Program-made: the position numbers and the translations under genes
Assembly: GCA_002794785.1 (NCBI GenBank)
Contig: NBBA01000009.1
Location: 1,178,001 to 1,242,000, forward strand
Direction: 5' to 3'
Length of the DNA stretch: 64,000 nt
DNA from: Coniferiporia sulphurascens
Lineage: Eukaryota; Basidiomycota; Agaricomycetes; Hymenochaetales; Hymenochaetaceae
The notes under the pieces: generated by a model
The model's database searches: none
Seen by the model: the letters and a program-made list of their open reading frames with translations, nothing else
What the model was told of the DNA's origin: nothing
Shown here: one piece after another, positions 21,994 through 34,015 of the stretch
How positions within the stretch are numbered: position 1 is the first letter of the stretch
Layout: every line of letters starts with the position of its first letter

Positions 21994-24180
21994 CACAAGT
22001 GGACAAACTGCTACAATTTTCTCGGTAGAGGACTTGCTGACCCTTGCACGGTGGACTGTGTTCAAAGACTGGAAACGTAAATTAGAGCCTGAGCTTCCAG
22101 AAAAGCTTCGGCCTTTGCCGGTTAGGGCTCAAGCCAAGAAACCCGATCAACTTGTCGCCGCGTACCGAAACTCTCGCGTATGTACTGATTAAATTAAAGA
22201 GAAAGAAAACGATGGGCCGCTGCGTGCATATTCACATCAGAACAAAGATACCTTCCCAAACAAGCAATTGGCATTTCCGTCGTAATAGCATCTCACATCC
22301 GGGTCACGTGCACACGTATTTTTCGTGGTACTGAGAGAACCACAACCCATCTGTAGAGCGAATTTGTCATTAGAACTTAGGGGTTTTCTTAACTCATGAG
22401 TCCGTGGAGACGGAAAACTTGAAGCCGTCGGGTGCAGTGTCGGTGTCCTTTCTTTAGGTCTAGCAGACGCGCCCGGCCTCAGCCACCGAGATCGGTTCTT
22501 TCCGACCCGAAGAGTCTCACGGCCCGGAATAAGAAAGAAGTTTTTGCCTAAAAGTGCGGCAGAAGCACGAGGTTTGCCGCCCGATTCAAACAACCGGCCG
22601 GTTACTCCGGCATCAGCCTTCACCAGCGCGTGGGGAGCTCTCCAGGCATACGGCGCGTTCGAGAACATTTACGGAGCGCGCACACTACATTGTGTAGCCT
22701 AAATTCCCAAAGAGCCTGAGAGTGTGCGTGAAGCACCTAGATCTTCCTGAGATGAAAGAAGAGAAGTCGACGAACGTGCATGTGCTCCGTCGGGGGGAAA
22801 GTGGCTTTAGCTGTGCTCTGGGCAGAGTCCCGCAATACATACGATAAGTGGAATCGAAGTAGAAGACATAGAACTGCTGCTCACGCGCGGTGTCTCCTGG
22901 CCAGTACCGTGCAGATACGATAGCACCGTCTCCCTCACGTGGGAAGAGTATTGGGGCCAGGGAGACGGTTTAGTAATTTGTATTCATTGGCGCGCGGGGA
23001 AGCAGCACTTTGAAAGCCATATACTGATGCCCGAAGATGCAATTACAATAAGACGATATCGTGCCCATGACCTGTGTCCATTGGCATCTGCGAAAGTAAG
23101 GTTGAGTATTACGTCCGCTTGCTTCGCTGCTTTTTAGTGACCCTCAATGTATTCAGCCCTCAATCGCGAAGGCAAGAGTGAACATCGCAGGAGGAAGCGG
23201 ACAAATTTGAAAACCTTGTTTTCATTGGAAATTGGTGGCTTGTTCAAGCCAAGTATGTATGCTCGATTACAACCCGATGTTGTGTACGGCACCACCACAA
23301 GTCCACTGGTTCGGGTTCTCTGTGTCATTTCTAGGTGACTGTGCGTGGAAAATACGGGGCCGAGGTCACTCCTGTCCGAGGTATCGGAATTATAGGGACG
23401 GGGAAGTCATCCGAAGCTCGTAGGAACGTCCGAAAGTCGCAAGAATACGGAGATCCTGCTTTCGGTGGATCGACACTGGGCTTCATAAACTCAAGTTGAG
23501 CTTGGCCCACGGTCGGCAACCATGAAAGGGCTTTCTGATGTGCGGACTCCGTAAATCAGCAAAGTTCAAGGGTTGAGGTACCTTCAAGGTCCGAGTACGT
23601 CCAGTTTAAGTCCCCTTTGTTTTGATTTGTTTCGCCCCGTCCGCAGTTTTATTCCGAAAGAATTGAAGATGGAAAATTCATTGCGGGATGATATGAATCG
23701 GGAAAGTGCCATTCCGAACGATAAGGACCCGGACAAACGTGGCGATTCCAGACAAAGGAAAGCGGGAGAGTAGCCGGTCGATCTAGTACGTGTAGCAGGG
23801 TTACCGAGGTCGAGGATTGGACGGATAGAAGGGAAAAAAGGGAAAAGAAAAGCAACAGGGAGCGAAGACCCTATGGAAAACTCCCGCTCATCCGTGGACT
23901 CGTGCTCGCAGAGTAAAAGCACGTTCACCAGTATTATTTTTTCTTTCTAATTTAACCAAATGAAATACATGGAAAAGTCACGGGACGATTGCCGCTTACA
24001 GCGCATCACGAATAAAGCTATGCGTTCTCACACCCATCGAGCGTCGATCTTTCTCAAAGTTGATCCTGACTCGCCATTATGTAATTGAGCTCGTTGAGCC
24101 AGACGATGATGATCCAGACTCAAAGTGCTATAATCCAAAGTAAATCCACCTGACTGGCTGAACACTTACACATAGACGTT
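21994..24180. other. Gene-poor interval between GCIP-like gene and SEN34
   Basis: This 2.2 kb interval lies between divergent genes and must contain both promoters. The longest ATG-initiated frame (minus 22237-22668, 143 codons) is Arg/Ser/Pro-rich, with no motif I recognise. Other short frames overlap without splice logic. No transposon ends, tRNA or ribozyme core was confirmed. Confidence 0.45.
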
Positions 24181-25308
24181 ATGGTCCCAGAGAAAATAGC
24201 TCTGTTCATATCAAATCAGCGCGCATATGTGTGGGAGGTGAAAGGTACAATTTTCTCATTACAATCCAGCCTCCGAAGCGAATTACTCAAGTGCATTGCT
24301 TTGCGAGGAACAGATATCGCGGCATTACGTTCGCAACATCGCATATGTGGCCTTCTATGTGGTACTCTTCCGCATCTAGCACAGCAGAATGTGTTTCTGG
24401 GTGTACCGCTAGTTCTCATGCCGGAAGAGGTCGCCCTGCTGGTCGAAAAAGGTAGGCCTGAGCCATTTAGCCGCGCGCGTTTATTCACGAAAAAAAAACT
24501 CTGGATTTTTAGGGTTTGCTGTCATCGTAGACGATGTAGGTGCTCATCACGAGCCTACGCAAGCCGAAAAAGAAGAGTGGAATCAAGCGTGGAGACTAGA
24601 ACAAAAACAGAGTCTTGCCCGGAAAGAGGACGTCAAGGGCGGTGTTGCTGCGCGGAAGGCCGTGACGGAAGAGGCTACTCTTAAACGTCGTCAGCGGGAA
24701 GAACGGCGGGCCGTGGCACTCGCGAAAATGACGGAAGCAAACGACGAACTCCAGCTTTCAAGTACGCCTATGCCGGCGGAAACCACAAGACCTTCTACTC
24801 CAGCCTCGGTCTTGGCACCTTCGACTTCGCACATTGTCAAAATCCCAACAGCGTCTAACTCGCTGTCTTGGCACCATCCTTCGGCGCACGCTTTTCACAC
24901 TTTGGCTGCAGCGCGGGAAGCAGGCGTGTGGTCGTATCCGTCTACGCCCGAGGAGCGCGCCCGATGCGGCGTGTTCCGTGCGTTATGGGAAAGGGGAAAT
25001 TACATGGGGTGTGGTATCAAATTTGGAGGGGAATTTCTAGTGTATCCTGGTGAGTCCCTGGTGTTAGAACTCACCGTGGGTCTGTTTTTTTGATGCGAGG
25101 TGTTACGGATTTAGGGGATCCACTAAGATATCATTCACACTTCGTCGCGTCTGTGTTGGAATCTTCCTCTACACCTCTGAGGCCCATGGAGATCGTAGCC
25201 CATGGACGCCTCGGCACTGCTACAAAGAAGGCACATCTATTGTGCGCGTGGGACGAGGAGACGCAAGAGGCGGATGTATTTTCTATCGAGTGGGCGGGCT
25301 TTGGTTGA
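24181..25308 (+). CDS. SEN34: tRNA-splicing endonuclease subunit Sen34
   Basis: Sen34 is one of two catalytic subunits of the heterotetrameric tRNA-intron endonuclease and cuts at the 3' splice site. The start MVPEKIALFISNQRAYVWEV is followed in phase, after the first intron, by DIAALRSQHRICGLLCGTLP and NVFLGVPLVLMPEEVALLVE. A charged linker (EKEEWNQAWRLEQKQSLARK) follows, then the nuclease fold with GCGIKFGGEFLVYPG spliced to DPLRYHSHFVASVLE and KKAHLLCAWDEETQEADVFS, ending EWAGFG. The expected Tyr-His-Lys catalytic triad is present (FLVYPGDPLRYHSHF tyrosine and histidine, KKAHLLCAW lysine). Four exons. The gene converges on the esterase gene, 55 bases away. Confidence 0.92.
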
Positions 25309-25363
25309 ACAGTTTCCTATGTAAGCTACTTCTCTCATCTATTCGTCTTAATCCAAAAAAAAA

Positions 25364-26366
25364 CTAGGATATTATCTCTCTCTTCACTAGCGAGGTGCGG
25401 GGATTGGCAACGTCGATTTCGCTGTATCTGCAATCAGCACGATATGCTGTGTTCAGCGATGTCTGACTGTGAATTTCTTAAGAGAATATTGTACCTGGCA
25501 AAAACGTATTTAAGGTTGCTGTAGTGTAACTCAGGAATTTTATCCCGGATCGTCTTGATCAATTCATTGTACACCACCTGAGCGGAATACAAAGGCCGGG
25601 TGAGCCGCGTTCAGGGTGTATGCGCTTTCCAAAACCTACCGCATATCCGTCGGCCGTGAGGTGCAGACCGTCACGGAGATACCGACTCAACGCGTCCTCC
25701 TTGTGTCCGGCGGCATCCCACAGCGCTCGCCAAGCATCAACGACGGGTATCTGCTCTGTCGCGCCCACACACCGCACCGATTCCGCGTACTCCGCGGTCA
25801 CCTCGAACGCACGGTCCGGTGCGCCGTCGCGCCGCTGCTGCATGTTCACTGGCGGCGGCGTGATGAGCACGACCTTCGTCTCTGGCGAATACCATGCGGA
25901 CGTTGGTGTGGACACCATGTGAATAAGGTGCGTCAGGTTCTCGCCGAACTTCGCGAGGGGGACGTGCTGGAAGAACGACGGCAGGACCGAGTCGTTTGCG
26001 CCGAACCATATCGTCAGGAGGCGCACCTTTGGCGCAAGTCCCCTCTCTCCGTGGCGGGTAAGACACTGGTAACGCATCGTCGGTATATGTGACCGCCATA
26101 GTCAATGAGAACCCTCACTTGCTCGAGTACGGGAATCGCCCATTCAGTGTTATACCCGCCGAATCCGCGGTTAATTACATCGAATTTCCGCGCATAGGCA
26201 TCTGTGGAGTTGTTGTAGCGCGCATTAATTAGTTTAAGTTGCTACAGCTTCTTGTATAGTGATACGACCTACCTGCCAGACGCTGAGCGACCCCTCCAGA
26301 TACCCAGCTCTGTTCTGTAATGGAGTCCCCGAAGAGAACTATAGCATCTTGAATAGGCGCTGCCAT
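25364..26366 (-). CDS. IAH1: SGNH/GDSL esterase, isoamyl acetate hydrolase-like
   Basis: Iah1-type enzymes hydrolyse short-chain acetate esters such as isoamyl acetate. The start MAAPIQDAIVLFGDSITEQS carries the nucleophile block (GDS). NRGFGGYNTEWAIPVLEQ (block II Gly) follows, then VRLLTIWFGANDSVLPSFF (block III GAND), VVLITPPPVN and the catalytic Asp/His block RDGLHLTADGYAV. The last exons read VYNELIKTIRDKIPELHYSN and, after an intron starting GTACAATATTC, RYSEIDVANPRTSLVKREII before a TAG at 25364. All four SGNH blocks are present, so the enzyme should be active. No signal peptide, so a cytosolic location is likely. Confidence 0.88.
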
Positions 26367-27352
26367 CGCCTAGGACTTGATTTAATCTTTAGACAGGACC
26401 TTTGAAGCGACCTACAGATTGGCTAGTCGATGTGCTATCTGGTTGTTGGCCAGGTTCGATTCGTTATCATCTTGTGAGCGTCAGGCATTTCATTGGAGGA
26501 TAAATAATATATTGCAACCGCACCGTCGTTCGCATGCGTCAATAGAGGTGTGTACTGTTGTACTTACTGCGTGGCCATACAGACGACATGATGTCTACAA
26601 CGCTACAGCCTGGATCATGGTGATGCTATGTACTGTCCCAATGAGTAGATGCGAGTTGTGTGAATGGAGACAATAGATAGACAGAGGAGGAAAAAAAGGA
26701 AAGAAAAACGAAGAAAAAAGACATCCGAAATCGAAATGCCAGAAACAAAGCTAATCAAGAGCGACGGCCATATGCGAGGCACGGAAGCACAACGCAACAG
26801 ATCACAAAAAATGTATGCGCGAAGCCCCGAAGAAAACAATGTGCTTGTAACGATGCAGTCCTGGAAGTAGATGCGACGAAATTAATGCAGGTGAGTGGGT
26901 GATAGAAAAGTGAATACAAGAAATCCGACGTCGAGCGAGAATATGCACTACGCGAAGGTGAGATAGAGGTCGGGAGGAAATAGTCCGAATAAATACTGGT
27001 TTTCAACAAAACAGTGTACCAACGTCACCAAGTAAACGACAACGAATAAGCTTAGTGTTGTTGAACGTTTCAATAGCAGGAGGCCACATATACTGAATTA
27101 ATTGCACCGTAGCGTTCTGCGGAACAGATTGTGTGGCGTATGAGGGATGAATTGGCGACGAATGAGCGAAAGACCATAGCAGAGGCTGCATAAGACATGT
27201 GAATTGATTCAAGTTCTTGTCGGAAAACATAGGAGTGCCCAAGCAGTAGGTCAAATAGATGGAATAGGTCGAATAGTCTGATATTCGGATAGTTGAAGAT
27301 TTTGGTCCTTGTGAGTATAGGAAGACGCCAGGATCAAACCAGGCAATGCATC
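26367..27352. other. Interval between esterase 5' end and Cdc25 3' end
   Basis: About 990 bases lie between two minus-strand genes. A purine-rich stretch near 26680-26730 (GGAGGAAAAAAAGGAAAG) produces Lys/Glu-rich frames that look like low-complexity noise. No gene is supported. The esterase promoter should lie in the left part and the Cdc25 3' untranslated region in the right part. Confidence 0.45.
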
Positions 27353-29896
27353 TCAGCGGATCTGTGTGTAAGTCTGTGCGCGCTGTAAAGGCCCACGACC
27401 CGAGGCCCCGTTTGACCGCCTAGCATTCAGCATGGACAACCCCATGATTCCAGGATTGTTTGATTTCGCTGTTGGGGGAGGGCAAGGGCTTCTGTCCACG
27501 CCATCCAGTACATAGCTGTCGTCACTGCCCGCTATATTTGCAAGCGCGTCCTCATCAAGCGTCGAAAGTCGAGGAGTAGAATCCTCGCCAATCGTCCCCG
27601 AGCGTCGCGTGCGGGCTGCACCCGCAGCTGTGAAGAGCGAGGGCACATTACCTCCAGTAGGTGCCGTGTTACGCTGGTGGTGTGAATGTTGACTCTGCTG
27701 GTTCGACGAGCCCTTGGAAGTCTCGCCGTACGCGTAGCTCCTAGTTCTTCCAAAGCGAGTCTTAGTTCTGAATTGGTCAAGGTCTTGACGACAGTCGCGG
27801 GCAAACTGCGGGTCGTCCATACGCACATAACCGCGTGGTTCGCTGAACATCGCGGACTCTGAGTAGTATTGATTGTAACCACCCTTAAGAATGTAGACTT
27901 CTGGATAGTGGATACGAGGGTAGACGTGATTATTCATCGCTCGATCCCTTGAGCGAAGATGTTTTGCGCTAAAATTTATAATACTAATCAGCATACGCAC
28001 TTCAAACACAAGATGAATAAACGAACAAGGTCGGTGCGCGTTTTGCGCTGAACTCGCAATGGAATACAAGAATGGTCTTCTTCTTAGAATCACCACTGCA
28101 GCTTGGCATCGGTTTGCACGCACTAGATCCCAAAAGGAACTCTTCGATCTCCGCCGTAGTGTTGATGTTTATGGCACCCTTAATGTGTCCACCTTGATAC
28201 TCGTAGTCAAATCGACAGTCGATGACTTGATAAGATGCGACCTTGTCATCAAACTTCCCCGCGAGTAGTGCGTCCAGCTGGAAGATCATATTCATTTATG
28301 AAGGCAGGCAAGCAATTAAAAGAAACTGCTCACAGTTTTGGCGTCTATCCGCATGAGGCCATCCTCGGGGACCTTCTCGCATGGGAGAATTTTGCCATGG
28401 GCCTCATTATCCCCAAAGCCGGGTAAACCTACACCATTAATCCAACGACCGCTCGGGCTTTCCGAGTTAGTTATCACGGCCGCCTTTCTGAGTGGCGAAT
28501 GCGCGGTAGGAATGACGTCGCACTGGAGAAGCACACCTGCACCAGTTAAAGGGCGGAAATCATCAGTTCCGTCGCGTCTGCGCACTGTGCGCATGGTTTG
28601 ACGCTTTGCGAAAGCTTGAGCAGCAGGGGAAGAGAACTCCGGACCTCCTTCAGAGTCATTATCTGAGGAAGGACTCGCGGGGATTGGGGCAACTGTGCCT
28701 GAAAACGCACGCCTCGGAGGTGGCAACACCCCTAGGCTACTCTCCTCGTCCATCCTCGAGTCCATAATCGGGAAGGCCGATTGCGGATAGACACTGGGCC
28801 GACCAAGGGCAGAGACTGTAGGGCGTCTCGGGCGCTTGCTTCCGAACATATTTCCGCTCGAGGTAGAAGAGGTACCAGCCTGCACACTAAGGAGTGGGGG
28901 CCGCTTGCTGCTCTTGCCGAACAAGCCACCACCCGTACTTGCAAAACGCTCGAGCTTACGTGCCGACGGCGACGGGGGAGCAGGTGAAGACGATTCCTCA
29001 AATGCAGGCTGAAGATATTCACTTTCATTGCTGTGTCTTTGTTGATACAATACTTCTTGTCGCGGAGACCCCTCGGGAGACAGGGAGCGGCGCTTGCGCG
29101 GTCGCATGGGCGACGACGGACGCTCGGGTGACATAGCATCGAAAAAAAGGTTAGAGTAGCCCGTAATCGTCGGGGCAGCTGAGAGCGTGACTGTCGGGTC
29201 ATCTGTACTTGGTTGGGTCAACGAAACCGGGAGGATACAGTCATCAACGTCCATCGCGTCAGACGAATCGAAAACAGGAGGAGGCTGGCATTACGACACC
29301 AGGGCGGGTTTGAAACGATCAGGAAGACGTTTAGTCCAGATTACAATGTCACTTACAGGGACTTCCTGGGGTCGGGAGAACACACCCAACCACTCTGCCG
29401 GTAAAGGCGAGCGTTGAAGTCCCTTTCCACTGCCCTTCACGGACGCTGCGCCGTCCAAGTTCGACAGTGTGGATTCGTGATTACTTAGTTCACGCCCAAA
29501 TGTCCGTGCAACCGTGAATGCACGTGGGCGAGCTCCCTTTGAAGTCTTTGACACGGGTGCGGGAGATATGTCCATTGCCATCGGAGAGCACTGAGAATCG
29601 AAAACCGGAAACTTCGGAGAAAATACGTTTCGTGGGGGCGATGGCGGGGGAGAATTCAACGACATGGTCGAAGCGAAGGAGAGCTCTAGGTCCGACGAGA
29701 GGAAGTCGTCCAGATCATTGGGCGGACGCTGTAAGCGTTGACTGGGCTTGCGGCTGGGTGCCGGAGGCGGTTGAAGAAGCGACTTGAGCGTCGTGGTCGG
29801 GAAAAGAGACGCCATATTGTTGACCTCGTCCTCTGGGTCGTGTCTCTTGCGTTTCTTGCGATCGTCTGTACCGAGGAAGATGCGTCCGATGGACAT
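27353..29896 (-). CDS. CDC25: Cdc25-type M-phase inducer protein tyrosine phosphatase
   Basis: Cdc25 dephosphorylates the inhibitory tyrosine of Cdk1 and triggers mitosis. The start MSIGRIFLGTDDRKKRKRHD is the first ATG in good context; the upstream frame reaches 30076. The N-terminal part is long, Ser/Pro-rich and probably a regulatory disordered region, with many SP/TP sites and basic clusters (RPRKRRSLSPEG, KRPRRPTVSALG). The C-terminal rhodanese-like domain reads YQVIDCRFDYEYQGGHIKGA, then ILVFHCEFSAKRAPTL (the CX5R catalytic loop), NHVYPRIHYPEVYILKGGYN and PRGYVRMDDPQF. A Ser-rich tail ends QRAQTYTQIR. About four introns. The catalytic Cys and Arg are intact. Confidence 0.92.
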
Positions 29897-31412
29897 CGTG
29901 GACAGAGGGTGAGTGGGACGGGACGGAAGATGTAAGACAGAGGAAGAGGTCAGCGGTAGAGCAAGTTGAACATGAACGGAGCCGGCCACGAACGATGTGA
30001 TGATGTCACGCGCTGAGGGGTGGTGGACTGGGGGAGCACAATGAGAGGAGGTAAGTTGATTTTCAAGCCAGTGCAAACGCCCCGCTTCCCGACCACGAGG
30101 CTATTGTCCCTCGAGCCACTATCGGAGCTAGACCGGATAAACGTACTCACGATGAAATGATTGTGTCGGCGGAGGAGGCCGTGCCTAAAGAAGGATGAGC
30201 ACAAGGACAAGGGATGGCTAGCAACGGGACAAAGGGCGGGGACGACGACGATAACGACCGAGGAGGAAGTACAAGATCAACCGACGTACGAACTCGTGCG
30301 GGGATGTTCAAGCGCCGGCTGTGGGTCCACGCCTGCAGGACAAAGACACGGATGCCCTTCTCGTCAGCGCGAGCAGCCGCGACGCGTACAGATGGGACAA
30401 CATACGCGTAAAGTTATCTCGTCGTTGCTCTCGCAATTCCTACGCGGTCGGTGCTTGCAAAAGGAGCAGATGCCAGCGTCGAACACCGATGGAGAAAGAC
30501 AACAGGTGTTTGGCTTTTGTTTATAACTCGTCCAACTCGGTAATGACATAAGGGACGCGTCTCTCGCGTAAGCGCAACGTGATAGCCACGGACAAGCGGC
30601 TACTTGTTCTTGTCCTGTCCTACTGGGGAAACATCTGCGTCAACACATAATTACACCCATCTGTGGATTACTTCGTTCTGGACCCCCCAATATGTGCCAT
30701 AATGCAAACTGTGAATCCGATTTATCTCCGAAGACACTTGTCCCTGGCCCTCACATTTCTGTGCTCTGATAAAGATGCTCTACTTGTCTCTTCGGTTTCC
30801 CCTTTCATACCTATACTGGGCGTACCGACTCGAAACTATCGGCGAGGTCAAAGTCAGAGAGGCCCGAAGCTAAGACATACACGGAAAACACTTTCTATAC
30901 CTCCATCATCCTGCACTTGCAACTCGTCTCTACGACATTATTCTCATTTATCGGCTCAATTAACAGATTTATGTACGAATACGCAAGCTTCTCTACATTC
31001 AAAAGTCGACAAGAATACACTGTCCTAGCTAGCATCAGAAATATGTCAACAGGGACTGTGCATCTGCTACGACCACCAAAGTAGTGCCAAGTTGCGGCGT
31101 ATCTGTCGTAATATACTCGCATCCGATACGCTAGCGATCCGCTCACTGTCAAGCCGTGCTCAATAACATGTGTCGTCGAAATTGAACGTTTTCCCGGCAA
31201 GACCGTGTAGGCCGCTAGAACCGACGCTGATCTGTCTTTTTTGCTTACAGGACTGCCGTAACTATTGAGCCCACGTACACTGAAACTGGCACTGATCTCT
31301 ATTACGATCCTATGATCCACCGGTCTGTCTTCAGTTAAACCTGTGTCATTCTTTACAGCATGGTCCACTTCATATCGAAACGAAAAACCTCGTTATGGGG
31401 CGGTTTAACTTC
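29897..31412. other. Interval between Cdc25 5' end and RecQ-like 3' end
   Basis: About 1.5 kb without a recognised gene. Two things are worth noting. A minus-strand frame of about 160 codons (31368-30895) is open but has no ATG start; it could be the last exon of the RecQ-like gene if its final intron ends at 31355. On the plus strand, 30140-30550 holds short coding-like pieces (for example DKDTDALLVSASSRDAYRW) with no assembled gene. The Cdc25 promoter should also lie here. Confidence 0.4.
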
Positions 31413-33811
31413 TCACTGGCAAGCTGTTACGAAGCACTTGTCACCTTGATTGAGCTGGTCAATAACTAAAAGTTCTGCTTACCTTTATATAAAAATTATA
31501 GAAACCCCCCGAATTTTTTACCGCGTACTCCGCGAAGACCCCCTGTACGACAAGGTTTTGTATGGCCTCCCGACACACCTTTTGTCGCGATGCTATTGAC
31601 GTCACCACGCTGGTCTGATTATCGCCAAGCTCCAGAAGATCTTTGAGGCGTTTGGCCCCCATTTCCTCGGCAAATTGCTTGGAGAGAAAGGCAACAGTCA
31701 TGTTGTCTAACCTCCTCTGCGCATAACCGCTGAAGCGTGACTTGAGGACGTCGATGAACCCAGTCCCCACTTGTATAAGTTTGTCTCTAGGTCTTGGATT
31801 GCAACATACATCACAATTTCCACATCGAGTCGGTGCAGGAATGCCGTAATGGGAAAGGATGAAGGTTCGTCTACAGCTAGTTACGCTGATGCACATCTGC
31901 AGAAGTGTTCTGCTGGCTAGATAACCATCCGCGAGGCGTAGCTCCCCATTATTTTCGGAAGTCAACAAGTAGTTACTGTGACGATCATGATGCTTGTAAT
32001 CTGCGAGCACCAAGTCAGTCATGCAATCCGGGACTTGAGCAGATAGGGAGGACGCAACACAAAACACATATAGCAGGTTTGCCGTCACGTCCAGCCCTTG
32101 ATAGTAGCTGTCAGGAGCTGGAGTCAAACCTAGATATATATTATTTTAACATGCCTTCCAGTTTCTTGGACGTAGGAACTGAGGCTCTTTAACGATAAAA
32201 TCAGCGGTCGTGTATAGGAAATAGTGCAGCTAGCTGACCGTTGGCATATCATAATGTAGAATAAATCTGACTAGGAAAACATTTAGCAGCAGATCTCAGA
32301 AGTAAAACGCAGTATCTACCATCTTCCTTATCGATCCCCATTCCAAATGCCACCTGGTTTGTCAGATGAGGTAACGAGCTTTAACATGGTGAGCCTACAC
32401 AGACTTAAATGCTACTTACTGTTGCAATGATTATACGGCAATGATTTTGCTTCCAGAGTTGGTAGGACATTGCCTTGTCCTCTTCCTCCATTTTCGAGTG
32501 GTACACCAGTGCGGATATCCCCTTATTTTGCAGACTCGCCTTTAGCTTGTCACAACGCGCAGGTGTCCTACAATATATAATACCAGAAGAAGAAGAATTT
32601 TGGCTATTTTCTACCTTTCAATTTGTGTAAAAATATATAGGCGCGCTGTACAACTCACCTCCGGATAAATTCGATAATCCTTTCCCTCAGCCTCGTACTA
32701 TTTGTGTGCACAGGGCGGATCTCATAGTAAATATTTGAACGGTCAGGATGCTTGGACACGAAATGACATTTTTGAATGCCCATGAATTCAGCAAAATCTT
32801 GTAGACCATTAGGGCTCATTGAGCCCGAAAGAGCTAAAATGGGTGTGCGAGGAAATCTGTGCTTTAGGTTTCCCAAATTCAAGTACTTGAAGAGGCGAAG
32901 TCAGAAGAAATTCACAGGTAAGGGGCTTATTACTGACATCTGGTCTGTATCCCTGCCCCCACTGATGTTAGAAACTCATATCCTTAAGTATACAGTGCTA
33001 TCCCCAGGCTGAAAAAAAGAGACGCGACTTGCCTCAAGAGCAACTTGCGCCTCGTCCAAAACGATTAAACCCAGATGTCCCTTCCGGTAAAGCCCATCCA
33101 TGATTTCGATCCATGTGGGAAGTGAGCATCTCTCTGCAGTCAGAAAAACAAATGATGGGGGGTGAGACGAGTTCTTCAGCTCATTCATACACTGGTTATA
33201 CAGGTTGCTGTCCTGCCCATGATACAGCCTGAAGACATTCGATTGGACTGATTCAAACAAAGGGTAACGTAAGAAAACTGGGTCTCATACGGCATAGTAT
33301 ATATCCCCTTATTCATTAGACAAGCAACCTGATCTTTCATCAGGGAAATCAGGGGCTGGTAGGGAGTCAATGCATTGTCTCAATAGACTCATGAGAGAGT
33401 ACACTGACCGTTATGACGAACGTGATACCATTTCCTTTCATGGTCTTGTAAAGGCCCGATATCTTCAGGGGATCATATCGTCGATACGGTAGATGGCAAA
33501 TGGTAAAGGGAACGAAAGGATCTCACTTGGTAAATCAGACTTTTACCAGAATTCGGTGGTAAGGCACAGATGACGTCCATATTATTACACAGCGCAGTTA
33601 TTGCAGAAAGCTGCCCATCTTTCCAGTCTTCGTAACCGAGAGCAACCAGAATATCTACAAGGTGGCGGTAATGAGAGGAAAGAGTGAGTAAGATGTCCTG
33701 TTCTGGCTTGGCATCACTATATCTGAAGCCAGCAAGTCCATTAGAGTCTGTCCGACCCACTCGCAGAGACTTAAAATAATTAATGACTTCGGATCCTCTT
33801 GCAGAAGGCAT
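31413..33811 (-). CDS. Divergent RecQ-like DNA helicase
   Basis: RecQ helicases unwind DNA 3'-5' in repair and telomere maintenance. The start MPSARGSEVINYFKSLRVGR precedes GYEDWKDGQLSAITALCNN and a Walker A-like loop, ALPPNSGKSLIYQ (usually PTGGGKS). Motif Ia follows (TPYQPLISLMKDQVACL), then motif II as GLIVLDEAQVALE (DEAQ, not DEAH), motif III PILALSGSMSP and motif V VAFGMGIDKED. The RecQ zinc-binding part is kept: CRRTFILSHYGIPAPTRCGN followed by CDVC. A winged-helix-like tail with GGFYNFYIK follows. The end is uncertain: one splice gives a stop at 31413, another would continue into the open frame down to 30895. It may belong to the expanded, often telomere-linked, RecQ-like set of basidiomycetes. 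Exons stay open, so it is not an obvious pseudogene. Confidence 0.75.
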
Positions 33812-34015
33812 GACAGATGGAGAGTGAGCATATGCCGATCAGGACAATCATTTGAAGGTTTGCCAAATGCGGACTGCGATATCGGCTGGCAGTCTGCGGG
33901 TTCAAATGTTTAGCGGGCACCCCGGCGGTCACTCACTCTTTCAAGTTGTCTGGTACCTCCTTCGCACGTTAAATGGGAATATAATTCCGCAGACCTTGGT
34001 ATCTCTGTCTACATC
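33812..34015. promoter_or_regulatory. Bidirectional promoter, RecQ-like / EI24-like
   Basis: Only 204 bases separate the divergent ATG codons at 33811 (minus) and 34016 (plus), so both genes must share this control region. No specific factor site was recognised. Confidence 0.5.

Noticed and set aside
22391..22420. Hammerhead-ribozyme-like core (CTCATGAGTCCGTGG then GACGGAAAAC)
   Set aside because: The invariant CTGATGA is CTCATGA here (the essential G is C) and the GAAA after stem II is not properly placed. Without both it cannot form the catalytic core.
26440..26470. Possible tRNA B box (GGTTCGATTCG)
   Set aside because: The C at the required end position is missing and no cloverleaf forms.
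26664..26870. Lys/Glu-rich plus-strand frame
   Set aside because: It derives from a purine-rich AAAGGAAAG tract and has no family resemblance.
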